19,258 bases of DNA from an uncultured Clostridium sp. (GCA_900555045.1 USJW01000097.1:1-19258), one strand, 5' to 3'. Shown: positions 1 to 8,523, numbered from the stretch's first letter. Numbers and translations: made by a program. The notes: a model not told the origin generated them from the sequence alone.

Positions 1-5
1 GCCCT

Positions 6-61
6 AGACCTTACCACCGCGGAGACCTGGAACCTCCATCCCCCGCTCCCCCGGCTCTCAC
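6..61 (-). repeat. Inverted copy of an intergenic repeat (copy A)
   Basis: Positions 32-61 are the exact reverse complement of 19110-19139 (30 of 30 bases). A second 9-base match (6-14 against 19157-19165) lies at the same distance, 17 nt, in both copies. The stretch between them is diverged. The element lies just past the last gene of the long minus-strand operon. No coding frame or U-tract terminator is visible in positions 1-95, so the operon's 3' end is unexplained here. It is probably a member of a dispersed intergenic repeat family. Confidence 0.75.
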
Positions 62-95
62 GAACGGATGCACCTAAACCTTCCCCTCACATTTC

Positions 96-707
96 TCATT
101 CCCATTTAACTATTTTCCCCAACACCCCCACTGTCCCCTGAATTATATACCCATTCACCACCATCGACACCAATGTCGCCCACCCCAGGCTTCCGCCCAG
201 TGCGAACCCGGCGGCGGCCAGAAGCACGTCCAATATAATTCTCGTCCGCCTGATGTTAAACCGGAATTTCCCGGAAAAGTAAACCATCAGCGCGTCCACT
301 CCCGCCTCCCCAAGGCAGGCCGAGATGTATGCGCCGATGCCGACTCCCATGAGAAGGAAACCGCCGGCCGCCGCGGCCAGCCGAAGCCCCAGGGAGCCCG
401 TGCCGCCGGGTACAGACAGAATGTACGGGGAGAACCAGCCCACAAACGCGCCCACCAGCACGCTGTTTAAGATGGTGCCGATCCCCACCCGCCTGCGGTC
501 AATAAAGAGCAGGACCAGGAGGATGCTGACCATGAGCACCTGGGAGGCCTGCCCCAGGGTGATGCCAAACACATTGCTGAGCCCCGCCTGGAACAGGGAC
601 AGCGGGTCCAAGCCGAACCCGGCCCGGACCAAAAGATCGATGGAGAGTCCCATGACGGCCGATCCCAGGACCACCATCAGAACCCGCAAAGACAACTGCC
701 GTTTCAT
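96..707 (-). CDS. YczE/YyaS/YitT-like integral membrane protein
   Basis: This is a 203-residue, very hydrophobic protein. Likely membrane segments are at about residues 8-28, 45-67, 75-95, 107-130 and 157-190, with short charged loops (Arg-rich at 70-73 and 152-156). It resembles the YczE/YyaS/YitT family (COG2364-like), whose transport role is unproven. It is the last gene of the operon and starts 6 nt after the alcohol dehydrogenase stop. It has no convincing Shine-Dalgarno sequence, so translation may be coupled. By position it may help move a pathway substrate or end product, but the sequence does not show this. The family call is fairly confident; the function is unknown. Confidence 0.7.
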   Translation of the reverse strand: MKRQLSLRVLMVVLGSAVMGLSIDLLVRAGFGLDPLSLFQAGLSNVFGITLGQASQVLMVSILLVLLFIDRRRVGIGTILNSVLVGAFVGWFSPYILSVPGGTGSLGLRLAAAAGGFLLMGVGIGAYISACLGEAGVDALMVYFSGKFRFNIRRTRIILDVLLAAAGFALGGSLGWATLVSMVVNGYIIQGTVGVLGKIVKWE

Positions 708-708
708 G

Positions 709-728
709 GGCAGCTACATTAAGCTGCC
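709..728 (-). other. Stem-loop across the adh stop / membrane-protein start junction
   Basis: A perfect 7-bp inverted repeat (GGCAGCT / AGCTGCC, 6-nt loop) covers the last codons and stop of the alcohol dehydrogenase and ends just before the ATG of the next gene. No U-tract follows, so it is not a terminator. It could modulate translational coupling, or it may be chance. Confidence 0.3.
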
Positions 729-1868
729 AAACGCGGCCTCGATCTGGGCCTTGTCCGGCTTATAAATGTTGTGGCGCAGGCTGGCGTCGAGCAGGGTCTT
801 TTCCGCAAGCAGCGGGATATCCTCCTCCTTCACCCCCAGCTTCGACAGGCGCGGGTTGGTGCCCACCGCTTCCGAGAGCGCTTCAATCCGGTCAATCAGG
901 TATTCCGCCTGCTCCCGGGTCCCCATCTTGTCACACTCCACCGGGAATACCGCCCGGCAAAGCTTCGCGTACCGCTCCATGGCCCGCTCATCCTTCATGT
1001 TCAGGCGGGAGGCCGTGGGCATGAGCAGCGCGTTGCACAGACCGTGAGGCAGGTCATACACGGCGCTCAGCTGGTGGGACATGGAGTGGATCAGGCCGCA
1101 GCCCGCGTTTCCGAAGGCCAGCCCTGCGATAAACTGGGCCACCGCCATCCCCTCCCTGGACTCCTCATCCGGCTGGCGCACCGCCCGCTCCAGATGTGCA
1201 AAGACCATGCGCACCGCCGTGGCGGCCAGCTCGGACGTGATCAGCGCGCCGTCCACCGACATGTAGGCCTCCACCGCGTGGGTCAGGGCGTCCATCCCGG
1301 TGCCCGCGGTGAGGCTTGCCGGCATGTTCATCATCAGCTCCCAGTCGTCCACCGCCAGAACCGGCAGCACGTTCCGGTCGCTGTTGCCGTATTTCTCGTT
1401 CTTCTCCTCGTCCACCACCACATAGTCCATGGTGCACTCGCTCCCGGTGCCCGCGGTTGTGGTCACCGCGATTAATGGATAGGTGTGGCTGCTCTTGTCC
1501 ACCCCGCGGTAGTCCTCGATCACCCCGCCGCAGGCCGCCACAACGGAGATCGCCTTGGCGCAGTCGTGGGCCGAACCGCCCCCCACGGAGATCAAAAAGT
1601 CGCACCCGTTGGCCGAGAACTCCCCGGCGCCCTGATTGACGTTGGCGGTGGTCGGGTTGGGTTTAAACTCACTGTATATGTAGTAACCGGTCCCCTCGCT
1701 CTCAAGGGTGCCCGTCACCCTGCGCACGATGTCCGTGGCTCTCATCCTGTGATCCGCCACGATCATGGCCTTTTTCAAATCTCTCTTCCGGATTTCTCCG
1801 CGAATTCCCTCGATGCACCCGAAGCCGAACAGCGCGTGGCCCGGGGTATAATACTCAAATACGCTCAT
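714..1868 (-). CDS. Iron-containing alcohol dehydrogenase (group III)
   Basis: This is a NAD(P)H-dependent, metal-dependent alcohol dehydrogenase. Counting from an upstream in-frame ATG at 1886, it has the nucleotide-binding GGGS at 102-105 and the iron ligands Asp199, His203, His267 and His281. Their spacing (4 and 14 residues between the paired ligands) is the same as in FucO. The preferred start is 1868 (384 residues), because AGAGG lies 6 nt before it. That start overlaps the end of eutH by 14 nt, which suggests translational coupling. In this operon the likely substrate is the aldehyde released by the class II aldolase: acetaldehyde from 5-deoxyribulose 1-phosphate or 2-(methylthio)acetaldehyde from methylthioribulose 1-phosphate. 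The likely reaction is reduction to the alcohol with NAD(P)+ regeneration. The family is certain; the substrate is inferred from context. Confidence 0.9.
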   Translation of the reverse strand: MSVFEYYTPGHALFGFGCIEGIRGEIRKRDLKKAMIVADHRMRATDIVRRVTGTLESEGTGYYIYSEFKPNPTTANVNQGAGEFSANGCDFLISVGGGSAHDCAKAISVVAACGGVIEDYRGVDKSSHTYPLIAVTTTAGTGSECTMDYVVVDEEKNEKYGNSDRNVLPVLAVDDWELMMNMPASLTAGTGMDALTHAVEAYMSVDGALITSELAATAVRMVFAHLERAVRQPDEESREGMAVAQFIAGLAFGNAGCGLIHSMSHQLSAVYDLPHGLCNALLMPTASRLNMKDERAMERYAKLCRAVFPVECDKMGTREQAEYLIDRIEALSEAVGTNPRLSKLGVKEEDIPLLAEKTLLDASLRHNIYKPDKAQIEAAFGSLM

Positions 1869-2943
1869 TTTCATCCTCTTTCTCAAGCTTATCGTTTTTC
1901 GTCATCATGCACGCCAGCACCACAGCCAGAACACCGCCGGTCACCTTGGCGATCATCATGGGCCCCACCATCTGCGGGTCCACGGACTGCGTGTAGGCGT
2001 AGTGGGCCGTGATGATGCAGATCGCGTTGGTGTACCAGGCTGCGGACACCACAATCCCCCGCCGGTCCATGTCCTTGACCAGCATGAACACCGACATCAC
2101 ATTCACGCAGGATATGGGGATGGCGGCCACGGCCACATCGCCGATGTGCAGGCGCCGCCCCACCGCGGAGAGCGGCCGTTTTAACAGGTAAATCAACAGG
2201 TACGCCAACGGGATGCTCCCCAGCTGCACCACGCACATGTCGGTCACAACCGCCAGCGCGTCCTCGATGGGGGTGAGCCCCGGCACCAGGGGGATGTGGG
2301 TGATGTAGGTGAACGCCGCGAGCCCCAGGCTCAGAAGCGTGATCACCCGCAAAAACCGCGCGAACGCCATAAATCCCCGGACCACCCGGTTCTTAAGCAC
2401 CAGAAAGCCCGCGATCACAAGCCCCGAGAGAAGCGCCACCGGCACCGTGTTTAAAATCAGCGCCGGCAGACCGATCCCCATCGCCAGGCCGCCCGCCACC
2501 GCCCCCACCGGGACCGTCACAAGCCCGGTCATCACGCCCGTGGCAAAGTCGTCCTGCTTTGCGGGCGGAATGAGCCCCAGAGCCACCGGGATCGTGTACA
2601 CCAGTGTGGCGCCCAGGGTGGACGAGACGATAAGCCCGGAGTAGAGCCCCATCTCGCGGCTGTCCGCCATGGCCAGGGCCAGGGGATATCCGCCCATATT
2701 GTTGGCCAGGATGCAGCCGAACATCGCCGGATCGATCCCGAAAAGCCGGAATAACGGCGAAATCCCGGCGGCGCAGACCTTTCCCAAAAGGGGCGCCAGG
2801 CAGATAATCCCCACCATGCTGAGGGCCGTGGGCCCCATGCACAAAAAGCCTTCCTCAAATTTATCTCCCAGCCTCAGCCGGTTGCCGGTGACGCAGTCCA
2901 CAGCCCCGACTAACGCCCCCAGCGCTATAATCAAATTCAACAT
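1855..2943 (-). CDS. eutH: EutH-family permease
   Basis: This is a 362-residue polytopic membrane protein with about ten hydrophobic segments and a charged C-terminal tail (350-362). It matches the ethanolamine permease family EutH, including the region around residues 70-90 (GIDPAMF followed by ANNMGGYPLA). It is somewhat shorter than enteric EutH (about 400 residues). As I recall the family, the position before MGGY is Asp; here it is Asn82. No ethanolamine lyase, microcompartment shell or EutT/EutP gene is nearby. The start ATG lies inside the end of the amidohydrolase gene (7-nt overlap) with a poor ribosome site, so translation is probably coupled. Sitting between a nucleoside deaminase and an alcohol dehydrogenase, it may move a small hydroxyethyl compound such as the alcohol end product. 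Plain ethanolamine uptake remains possible. Confidence 0.82.
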   Translation of the reverse strand: MLNLIIALGALVGAVDCVTGNRLRLGDKFEEGFLCMGPTALSMVGIICLAPLLGKVCAAGISPLFRLFGIDPAMFGCILANNMGGYPLALAMADSREMGLYSGLIVSSTLGATLVYTIPVALGLIPPAKQDDFATGVMTGLVTVPVGAVAGGLAMGIGLPALILNTVPVALLSGLVIAGFLVLKNRVVRGFMAFARFLRVITLLSLGLAAFTYITHIPLVPGLTPIEDALAVVTDMCVVQLGSIPLAYLLIYLLKRPLSAVGRRLHIGDVAVAAIPISCVNVMSVFMLVKDMDRRGIVVSAAWYTNAICIITAHYAYTQSVDPQMVGPMMIAKVTGGVLAVVLACMMTKNDKLEKEDENERI

Positions 2944-4256
2944 CTCTCGCTTGTCACATTCCCCCGCAGCTGTCCGCAGATCCGCTCCACGCGCCGGGCG
3001 GCCTCATACATCACCCGCTCCCGGTCGATGGTCAGAAACTCGCCGTTCTTGTAGACGGTCCTTCCGTCGATCACCGTCATGCAGATGTCCGAGCTCTGGG
3101 CGGAGTAGACCAGGTTGGCGGCGATGTTGTGGACCGGGACCAGGTGCGGGCGGTCCAGATCCAGGACGATAAAGTCGGCCCGCTTCCCAGCCTCGATCAC
3201 GCCGCAGTCCGTCCTGCCCTGCGCCCGCGCTCCGTTCACCGTCGCCATCCTTAAAATCTGCTCCGGCGGCAGGGCCGTCGGGTCGTGAAACGCCCCCTTC
3301 CCGGCCAGGGAGGCCAGGTGAATCTCCTCCATCATGTTTAAGTTGTTGTTGCTGGCGGCGCCGTCCGTCGCGACCACCAGGTTGATCCCCTCGGCCGCAT
3401 AGCGGCTGACCGGCGCGATTCCGCTCCCCAGCTTCAGGTTCGAGGAGATGCAGTGGGAGATCGTCGCCCCGCGCGCCGCGAGGATGTCCCGGTCCCTGTC
3501 CTCCAGCCACACGCAGTGGGCGGCCAGGACCGGATTCTCGAATATGCCGCAGCTCTCAAAATACTGCACCGGCGTCAGACCGCCGTGGCGCTCCTTGCAC
3601 TCCCCGTGCTCCTTCTTCGTCTCCGAAATATGGGTGTGCACGGCCAGCCCCTTCTCCCGGGCCAAGCCGGCCACCGACCGGACCAGCCGCTCCGTGGAGG
3701 TGTACTCCGCGTGAAGTCCCACGTCCACCCGGATCCGCCCGTCGTCACGGCTCCCCGTCTGATCCAGCAAAGTGAGTGTGTCCCTCCAGCCCTTTAGCTG
3801 CTCCGGGTCCGCCGCCGGGTCCTGCGAGGAGAGGCCGTGGCAGATATTCGCCTTCATTCCCGCATCGTCCAGAGCCCGGGCCACATCCAGGATATTAAAA
3901 TACATGTCGGAGATGGACACGCAGCCGCCGGACACCAGCTCCATCGCGGCCAGGAGCGCGCCGTAGTAGCAGTCCTCCCCGGCCATCTCCCCCTCAAAGG
4001 GGAACATCTTCTTCGTCAGCCAGTCGCTCAGGCTGAGGCCTTCCCCCAGCCCTCTGGTGAGCGTCATGGGCGCGTGGCAGTGGGTGTTGTAGAAGCCGGG
4101 CAGCATGAGCTTGTCCCTGCCGTTTACAACCTCCCCGGTATAGCCTGTCACCGCCTCCGGCCCCACATAGCTGTATCTTCCGTTCTCCACCAGAACATTG
4201 GTGTGCTCCACGGGCCGGAACCCGCCGTCTAAAATCGTGATATCCTTTATCAGCAT
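2937..4256 (-). CDS. mtaD: Amidohydrolase of the MTA/SAH deaminase family
   Basis: This 439-residue metal-dependent amidohydrolase probably deaminates the adenine of 5'-methylthioadenosine, S-adenosylhomocysteine, 5'-deoxyadenosine or adenosine to give the inosine analogue plus ammonia. The TIM-barrel metal set is complete: His59-x-His61, His209 with Glu212 (HTHISE), His247 (AAHC) and Asp298 (ATDGAASNNN). The SNLKLGSGIAPV and ATDGAASNN blocks are typical of the TM0936/MtaD group. AAGGGG lies 5 nt before the ATG. It lies 9 nt after an NP-I phosphorylase gene and overlaps eutH. Deamination here makes sense because the operon's PunA-type phosphorylase carries 6-oxopurine-recognition residues. 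The exact substrate (MTA, SAH or 5'-deoxyadenosine) cannot be read from the sequence. Confidence 0.85.
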   Translation of the reverse strand: MLIKDITILDGGFRPVEHTNVLVENGRYSYVGPEAVTGYTGEVVNGRDKLMLPGFYNTHCHAPMTLTRGLGEGLSLSDWLTKKMFPFEGEMAGEDCYYGALLAAMELVSGGCVSISDMYFNILDVARALDDAGMKANICHGLSSQDPAADPEQLKGWRDTLTLLDQTGSRDDGRIRVDVGLHAEYTSTERLVRSVAGLAREKGLAVHTHISETKKEHGECKERHGGLTPVQYFESCGIFENPVLAAHCVWLEDRDRDILAARGATISHCISSNLKLGSGIAPVSRYAAEGINLVVATDGAASNNNLNMMEEIHLASLAGKGAFHDPTALPPEQILRMATVNGARAQGRTDCGVIEAGKRADFIVLDLDRPHLVPVHNIAANLVYSAQSSDICMTVIDGRTVYKNGEFLTIDRERVMYEAARRVERICGQLRGNVTSERC

Positions 4257-4265
4257 AGCTACCCC

Positions 4266-5015
4266 TTACTGGTCAATGTCAACCGCCACCACAGCATTTA
4301 ACGCGATCTCGATCTCCTGCTCCACGGCCCTCGCCACCATCGCCTCGTCCGGCTGGTATCCCTCGACGCCCACCAGCTCAAAGGCAGGCGCATCCGCCGC
4401 CAGAACGGCTCCCGCCTTGATCCCGTGAAGACCGGCGACCACAAGCAGGCCCGCCACCTCGTTCTCCATGGCGATCACCCCGGCCTTCATGTACAGGCGG
4501 ACCGTGGACTCCAAAAGTCCCGGGTAGAACAGCGCCTGGGTCAGGATCACCCCGCTGTGCGCCTCAATCTGAAGGTCCTTTGCGCTCTTCTCAAGGGCCT
4601 TAAACACATCCGGGTCCGCAATGGCCGGGTAGGAGAGCGGAACCATCTTCTCCGTGACCCCGTCCTCGCGGCAGGCCGCTTTTGCGATCACGATGCTCCC
4701 CGCGGGAACCTCCTTCTGCATGCCGCCGCAGGTGCCCACGCGGATAATCACCTTGGCTCCGGCCCGGTACAGGCTCTCAAAGGCGATCACCGCGCCGCCC
4801 TCGCCCACGCCGTGGGAGGTAACCGTGACCGGCACGCCCTTCCAGGTTCCCACGTAGGTGTAAAACTCCCGGTTCTTTGCCAGGCACTTTGCCCCCTCAA
4901 GCTTCTCTGCAATCTTCTCCGCTCTGGCGGGATCCCCGCAGGTGATGACTCTGGGATGGATATCCCCCTCACAGACTGCAATACAAGGCAGTATAACGCG
5001 CTTATTCTCTTCCAT
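4266..5015 (-). CDS. NP-I family nucleoside phosphorylase, uridine-phosphorylase-like but divergent
   Basis: This 249-residue protein has the hexameric nucleoside phosphorylase fold. Phosphate-site residues are GDPAR at 27-31 and Arg92 in RVGTCGG. The ribose site is MENE at 183-186, where the family usually has MEME. In E. coli Udp the uracil-contacting Gln166 and Arg168 follow FYPG. Here FYPG (163-166) is followed by Leu167-Leu168-Glu169, so the uracil contacts are absent. Asp208 (AADAPAF) may be the purine-protonating acid. It is therefore unlikely to be a true uridine phosphorylase and may act on a purine or 5'-modified nucleoside. It lies 13 nt after the second permease gene and 9 nt before the deaminase gene, so it is part of the transport-catabolism operon. 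Confidence 0.85.
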   Translation of the reverse strand: MEENKRVILPCIAVCEGDIHPRVITCGDPARAEKIAEKLEGAKCLAKNREFYTYVGTWKGVPVTVTSHGVGEGGAVIAFESLYRAGAKVIIRVGTCGGMQKEVPAGSIVIAKAACREDGVTEKMVPLSYPAIADPDVFKALEKSAKDLQIEAHSGVILTQALFYPGLLESTVRLYMKAGVIAMENEVAGLLVVAGLHGIKAGAVLAADAPAFELVGVEGYQPDEAMVARAVEQEIEIALNAVVAVDIDQ

Positions 5016-5028
5016 TTTTTTACTCCTC

Positions 5029-5922
5029 TTATTTCTTTTTCAGTTTTTTACTTCCAAAAATCGACAGTGCGATGACCGTTGCGATGTATGGGATCGCCAG
5101 GGTCAGCTGCGACGGGATCACATTCTGGAGCGACACGCCGATGGCCTGGCAGAACCCGAAGAACAGGCTGGAGACGATGATGAACACCGGCTGGTTCTGT
5201 CCCATGCTGGCGGAGGCCATCGCGATGTAGCCTCTGCCGGAGCTCATGTTCTCGGAGAACAGCGTCACCTGGCCCATGCTGAGCACGGAGCCGCCCAGGC
5301 CGCAGAGCGCGCCGGAGACCAGCACCGCGATCATCTGAATTTTTAAGGTCTTGATTCCCAGGCTGCCCGCCGCCTCCCGGTTCTTTCCGACGCTCTGTAC
5401 ATGAAAGCCCTGCACCGTGCGGTACAGATAGATAAACATGGCGGCCGCCAGGACGTAGGACAAGTAATCGATAAAGGTCAGCTGCTCCAAGACGCGGCCC
5501 AGGAACGGGATGTCCCGCACCACGGGGATGCTGATTTTCGGCAGCGCTTTCAGCTGAGGGCTCGAAAAGCTGCCCTTGACCCCCAGAATCGTGTACAGGA
5601 GCACGCTGGTCAGGCCGCCCACCAACAGGTTGACGGAGGTGCCGATCACCATGTCGGCCGCCTGGTATTTCACCTGCAAAATCGACACTAGGGAGGCAAC
5701 CGCCGCTCCGGCGGCCACGCCGCACAGCACGGCAATGTACACGTTCCCCGTAAAATAATTGGCCACGATAGCCACAAAGGATCCGATCAGAATCTGGCCC
5801 TCAAGCGCAATGTTGAACACGCCCACCTGGCTGCAGATCGCAGAACCGAGCGCCGCTAAGAGCACCGGGGTTGTGGACCGTATGGTTGAATTGATGATAA
5901 CTGCCAACATATTTAAACTCAT
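5029..5922 (-). CDS. Nucleoside ABC transporter permease (second subunit)
   Basis: This 297-residue inner-membrane protein of the BPD_transp_2 type resembles NupQ/YufQ, a permease subunit of BMP-type nucleoside transporters. It has eight or more hydrophobic segments. The family blocks SQVGVFNIALEGQILIGS (residues 31-48) and GRGYIAMA (229-236) are present. Its start overlaps the stop of the first permease by 4 nt (ATGA), typical of a stoichiometric pair. The C-terminus ends in a basic tail (KKLKKK). Together with the neighbouring permease, ATPase and lipoprotein it makes a complete importer. Confidence 0.9.
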   Translation of the reverse strand: MSLNMLAVIINSTIRSTTPVLLAALGSAICSQVGVFNIALEGQILIGSFVAIVANYFTGNVYIAVLCGVAAGAAVASLVSILQVKYQAADMVIGTSVNLLVGGLTSVLLYTILGVKGSFSSPQLKALPKISIPVVRDIPFLGRVLEQLTFIDYLSYVLAAAMFIYLYRTVQGFHVQSVGKNREAAGSLGIKTLKIQMIAVLVSGALCGLGGSVLSMGQVTLFSENMSSGRGYIAMASASMGQNQPVFIIVSSLFFGFCQAIGVSLQNVIPSQLTLAIPYIATVIALSIFGSKKLKKK

Positions 5923-7013
5923 AACGCCTCAATCCCCCCTCCGTCGTCTTGTTTTTTCTTCGCCTTCCATTTCTTAAAATACTTAATTCCCAGCTTCGCG
6001 GACACGAACAGCGTGATGCTGGACTGGATGACCGTGGACATCTGAAGCGGGATGCTGGAGGAGCGCTGGATCGCCTGGCCTCCCACCTGAAGCCCCGACA
6101 GGAAAATAGATGCCGCCAGGATTCCCACCGGGTGCAGGTCCGCGATCAGAGCCGCCATCAGCCCGGTCCACGCGTAGCTGGCGCTGGTGAACATGTTGTC
6201 CGTGTAGCGGTATTTGTAGCCGAAAATCTCGCACATCCCGGCCATCGCGGCGATCGCGCCGCTGAGCGCCATGGTCTTTAGCATGACGCGCCGCTCAAAA
6301 ACGCCGCCGTACCTTGCAAAGTTCGGGTTTAAGCCCGTCATCTTGGACTCGTAGCCGAAGACCGTTTTCCGCTCCATGAAATAGAACAGAATCACCACGA
6401 TGGCCGCGATTACAATCCCGAAATTCAGCGTGTTTGAGGAGCTGAACTGGAGAAAATGGGTGCTCTCCGGGATCGTGCGGGTCATCAGGGACAGGCCGTC
6501 GCCAGACTGATCCTTAAAGGGATAGCTGACCAGATAGGAGGCGATGTAGTTGGCCACATAGTTTAACATCAGCGTGCAGATCACGATGGAGCTGTTGAAC
6601 TTCATGTTCAGCACCGCCACGATGGAGGCGTAGATCCCCCCGGCCGCCATGCCGGCGATGATGGACAGCGGCAGAAGCAAAAAGCCCGGAAGCGGAACGT
6701 GAAGCGCCACGATTGTCGCGGTGAATGCGCCGGTGATCATCTGGCCCTCCACGCCGATGTTGATATACCCGGCCCGCCACGCCGCCGCGGTGGCGATTCC
6801 GCAGATGATGATCGGGGTCGCCCGGGTGAGTGTCTGGGTCAGATAGTAGGGATTGAAGAATGACTTCTCAAACATGTTCATGTAGATGGCAATGGGATTT
6901 TCCTTGGAAATCACGATAAACACCGCGCCCACCAAAAGCCCTAAAAGGGTGGCAATAACAGGCTGGAGCATAATCCCTGCAAACTGTTTTATGTACGATT
7001 TAACCCTGTTCAT
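5919..7013 (-). CDS. Nucleoside ABC transporter permease (first subunit)
   Basis: This permease of about 364 residues, NupP/YufP-like, is the larger of the two membrane subunits. It has the conserved block GYINIGVEGQMITGAF near residues 88-103 and about ten hydrophobic segments. Two ATGs are adjacent (7016 and 7013). The second has the better spacing from GGGAGG (5 nt) and is chosen. The gene overlaps the end of the ATPase gene by 14 nt and the next permease by 4 nt. Its role is the translocation path for nucleosides in the BMP-type importer. Confidence 0.9.
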   Translation of the reverse strand: MNRVKSYIKQFAGIMLQPVIATLLGLLVGAVFIVISKENPIAIYMNMFEKSFFNPYYLTQTLTRATPIIICGIATAAAWRAGYINIGVEGQMITGAFTATIVALHVPLPGFLLLPLSIIAGMAAGGIYASIVAVLNMKFNSSIVICTLMLNYVANYIASYLVSYPFKDQSGDGLSLMTRTIPESTHFLQFSSSNTLNFGIVIAAIVVILFYFMERKTVFGYESKMTGLNPNFARYGGVFERRVMLKTMALSGAIAAMAGMCEIFGYKYRYTDNMFTSASYAWTGLMAALIADLHPVGILAASIFLSGLQVGGQAIQRSSSIPLQMSTVIQSSITLFVSAKLGIKYFKKWKAKKKQDDGGGIEAL

Positions 7014-8505
7014 CATGACCTCCCATCATCAGATATCCCACCTTCTCCGTGGCGACCTCCGCTCTCGCGAATTCCCCGCGGATCTGTCCGTCATAGATCA
7101 CGTACACGCGGTCGGACAGGGAGAGAATCTCCGAGAGCTCGGAGGAGACCAGGAGAATTCCGTCCCCCCGCCTGCGCTTCTCCACCAGCTGGTCGTGGAT
7201 GAACTCCTGAGCTCCGATGTCCACGCCTCTGGTGGGCTCCGCCGCGATCAGGAACTTGGACTGGTGCTCAATCTCCCTGGCCACGATCAGCTTCTGGATG
7301 TTGCCACCGGAGAGCGCCCCGGCCCGGTCCCGTATGTTGTCGTATTTCACGCTGTACTTCTCAAGCAGCTCCAGCGCAAACTGCCGGTTCTGCCGCTTGT
7401 CCAGGATTCCCCTGGACGAGAACGCTGTCTGGTACTCGTACCCCATGATCGCCGTCTCCTCCAGATCCGCGTTCGAAGCGCAGCCGAAATCATAGCGGTC
7501 CTCCGGAATGTGGGCGCAGCCGGCGTCCCGTATCTCCCGGACGCCCATCCCGGTGATCTCCCGCCCGTTCAGCCGGATTTTCCCCTTGGAGGGGTGCAAA
7601 AGGCCTGTGAGGCACTGGATCAGCTCGGTCTGCCCGTTTCCGGACACGCCCGCCAGGCCCACAATCTCCCCCTCCCGCACATGTATGCTCAGCCCCTTCA
7701 GGATGGAGACGCCCTCGCTCTCGTAGAACAGCTTCTCCACCTCCAGGACCTCGTTTCCGGGCGCCTTCGCCTCGATCTCGCGCTGGGGAATTCCCTTTCC
7801 GACCATCAGGAATGAGAGCTCTTTGATGTCCGTCTCGGAGATGTTCCGCTCCCCCACGAATTTCCCCTTGCGCATGACCACCGCCCGGTCGGCCACATCC
7901 ATCACCTCCTGCAGCTTGTGGGTGATGATGATGATGCTCTTTCCCAGGCTTGCCAGGTGCTTTAAGGTCTTTAAAAGCTCGTCGATCTCCTGGGGGACCA
8001 GCACGGCTGTGGGCTCGTCGAAGATGATGATGTCCGCGTCCTGGTACAGCACCTTTAAGATCTCAATCCTCTGGCGCATGCCCACAGAGCAGTCCTCCAC
8101 CCGCAGGTCCGGGTCGATGGCCAGCCCGTACTCCTCGCTCAGCCCCCGCACCACATCCTTGGCCCTTCTTCTGTCAAAAAAGCCGTTTTTGGCGGGTTCC
8201 TTGCCGTAGACAATATTTTCCGCTACCGTGTAGTCCTCGAACAGCATGAAATGCTGCTGGACCATGCCGATCCCGTGGGCGATGGCGTCCTGCACGGAGT
8301 GAATGTTTACCTTCTTGCCGTTCAGAAATATTTCCCCCGAATCCGCCTGATTTAAGCCGTACAGAATTTTCATGATGGTGGTCTTTCCGGCGCCGTTCTC
8401 GCCGATGACCGCCAGTATTTCCCCCTTATTCAGCCCGAAGCTGATGCGATCGTTTGCCACTGTCTGGCCAAATGTCTTTGTGATATTTTTCAATTCCAGG
8501 AACAT
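7000..8505 (-). CDS. Nucleoside ABC transporter ATP-binding protein with two ABC domains
   Basis: This 501-residue protein has two fused ABC domains, as in NupO/YufO and the ribose/galactose class. The first domain has Walker A GENGAGKTT, a signature-like CSVGMRQR and Walker B IIIFDEPTAVL. The second has the relaxed Walker A GVSGNGQTEL usual in this class, LSGGNIQK as signature and AAEPTRGVD as Walker B. The start at 8505 (MFLELKNITKTFG) is chosen because AGGAGG lies 7 nt upstream. An in-frame ATG at 8541 would fall inside a GC hairpin and has no ribosome site. It energises import of the ligand captured by the upstream lipoprotein. Confidence 0.93.
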   Translation of the reverse strand: MFLELKNITKTFGQTVANDRISFGLNKGEILAVIGENGAGKTTIMKILYGLNQADSGEIFLNGKKVNIHSVQDAIAHGIGMVQQHFMLFEDYTVAENIVYGKEPAKNGFFDRRRAKDVVRGLSEEYGLAIDPDLRVEDCSVGMRQRIEILKVLYQDADIIIFDEPTAVLVPQEIDELLKTLKHLASLGKSIIIITHKLQEVMDVADRAVVMRKGKFVGERNISETDIKELSFLMVGKGIPQREIEAKAPGNEVLEVEKLFYESEGVSILKGLSIHVREGEIVGLAGVSGNGQTELIQCLTGLLHPSKGKIRLNGREITGMGVREIRDAGCAHIPEDRYDFGCASNADLEETAIMGYEYQTAFSSRGILDKRQNRQFALELLEKYSVKYDNIRDRAGALSGGNIQKLIVAREIEHQSKFLIAAEPTRGVDIGAQEFIHDQLVEKRRRGDGILLVSSELSEILSLSDRVYVIYDGQIRGEFARAEVATEKVGYLMMGGHDEQG

Positions 8506-8523
8506 GCCTACTCCTCCTGTCAT

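Noticed and set aside
1855..2943. Part of an ethanolamine-utilisation operon
   Set aside because: No eutABC, shell, adenosyltransferase or two-component genes occur in the window; all neighbours belong to nucleoside and sugar-phosphate metabolism.
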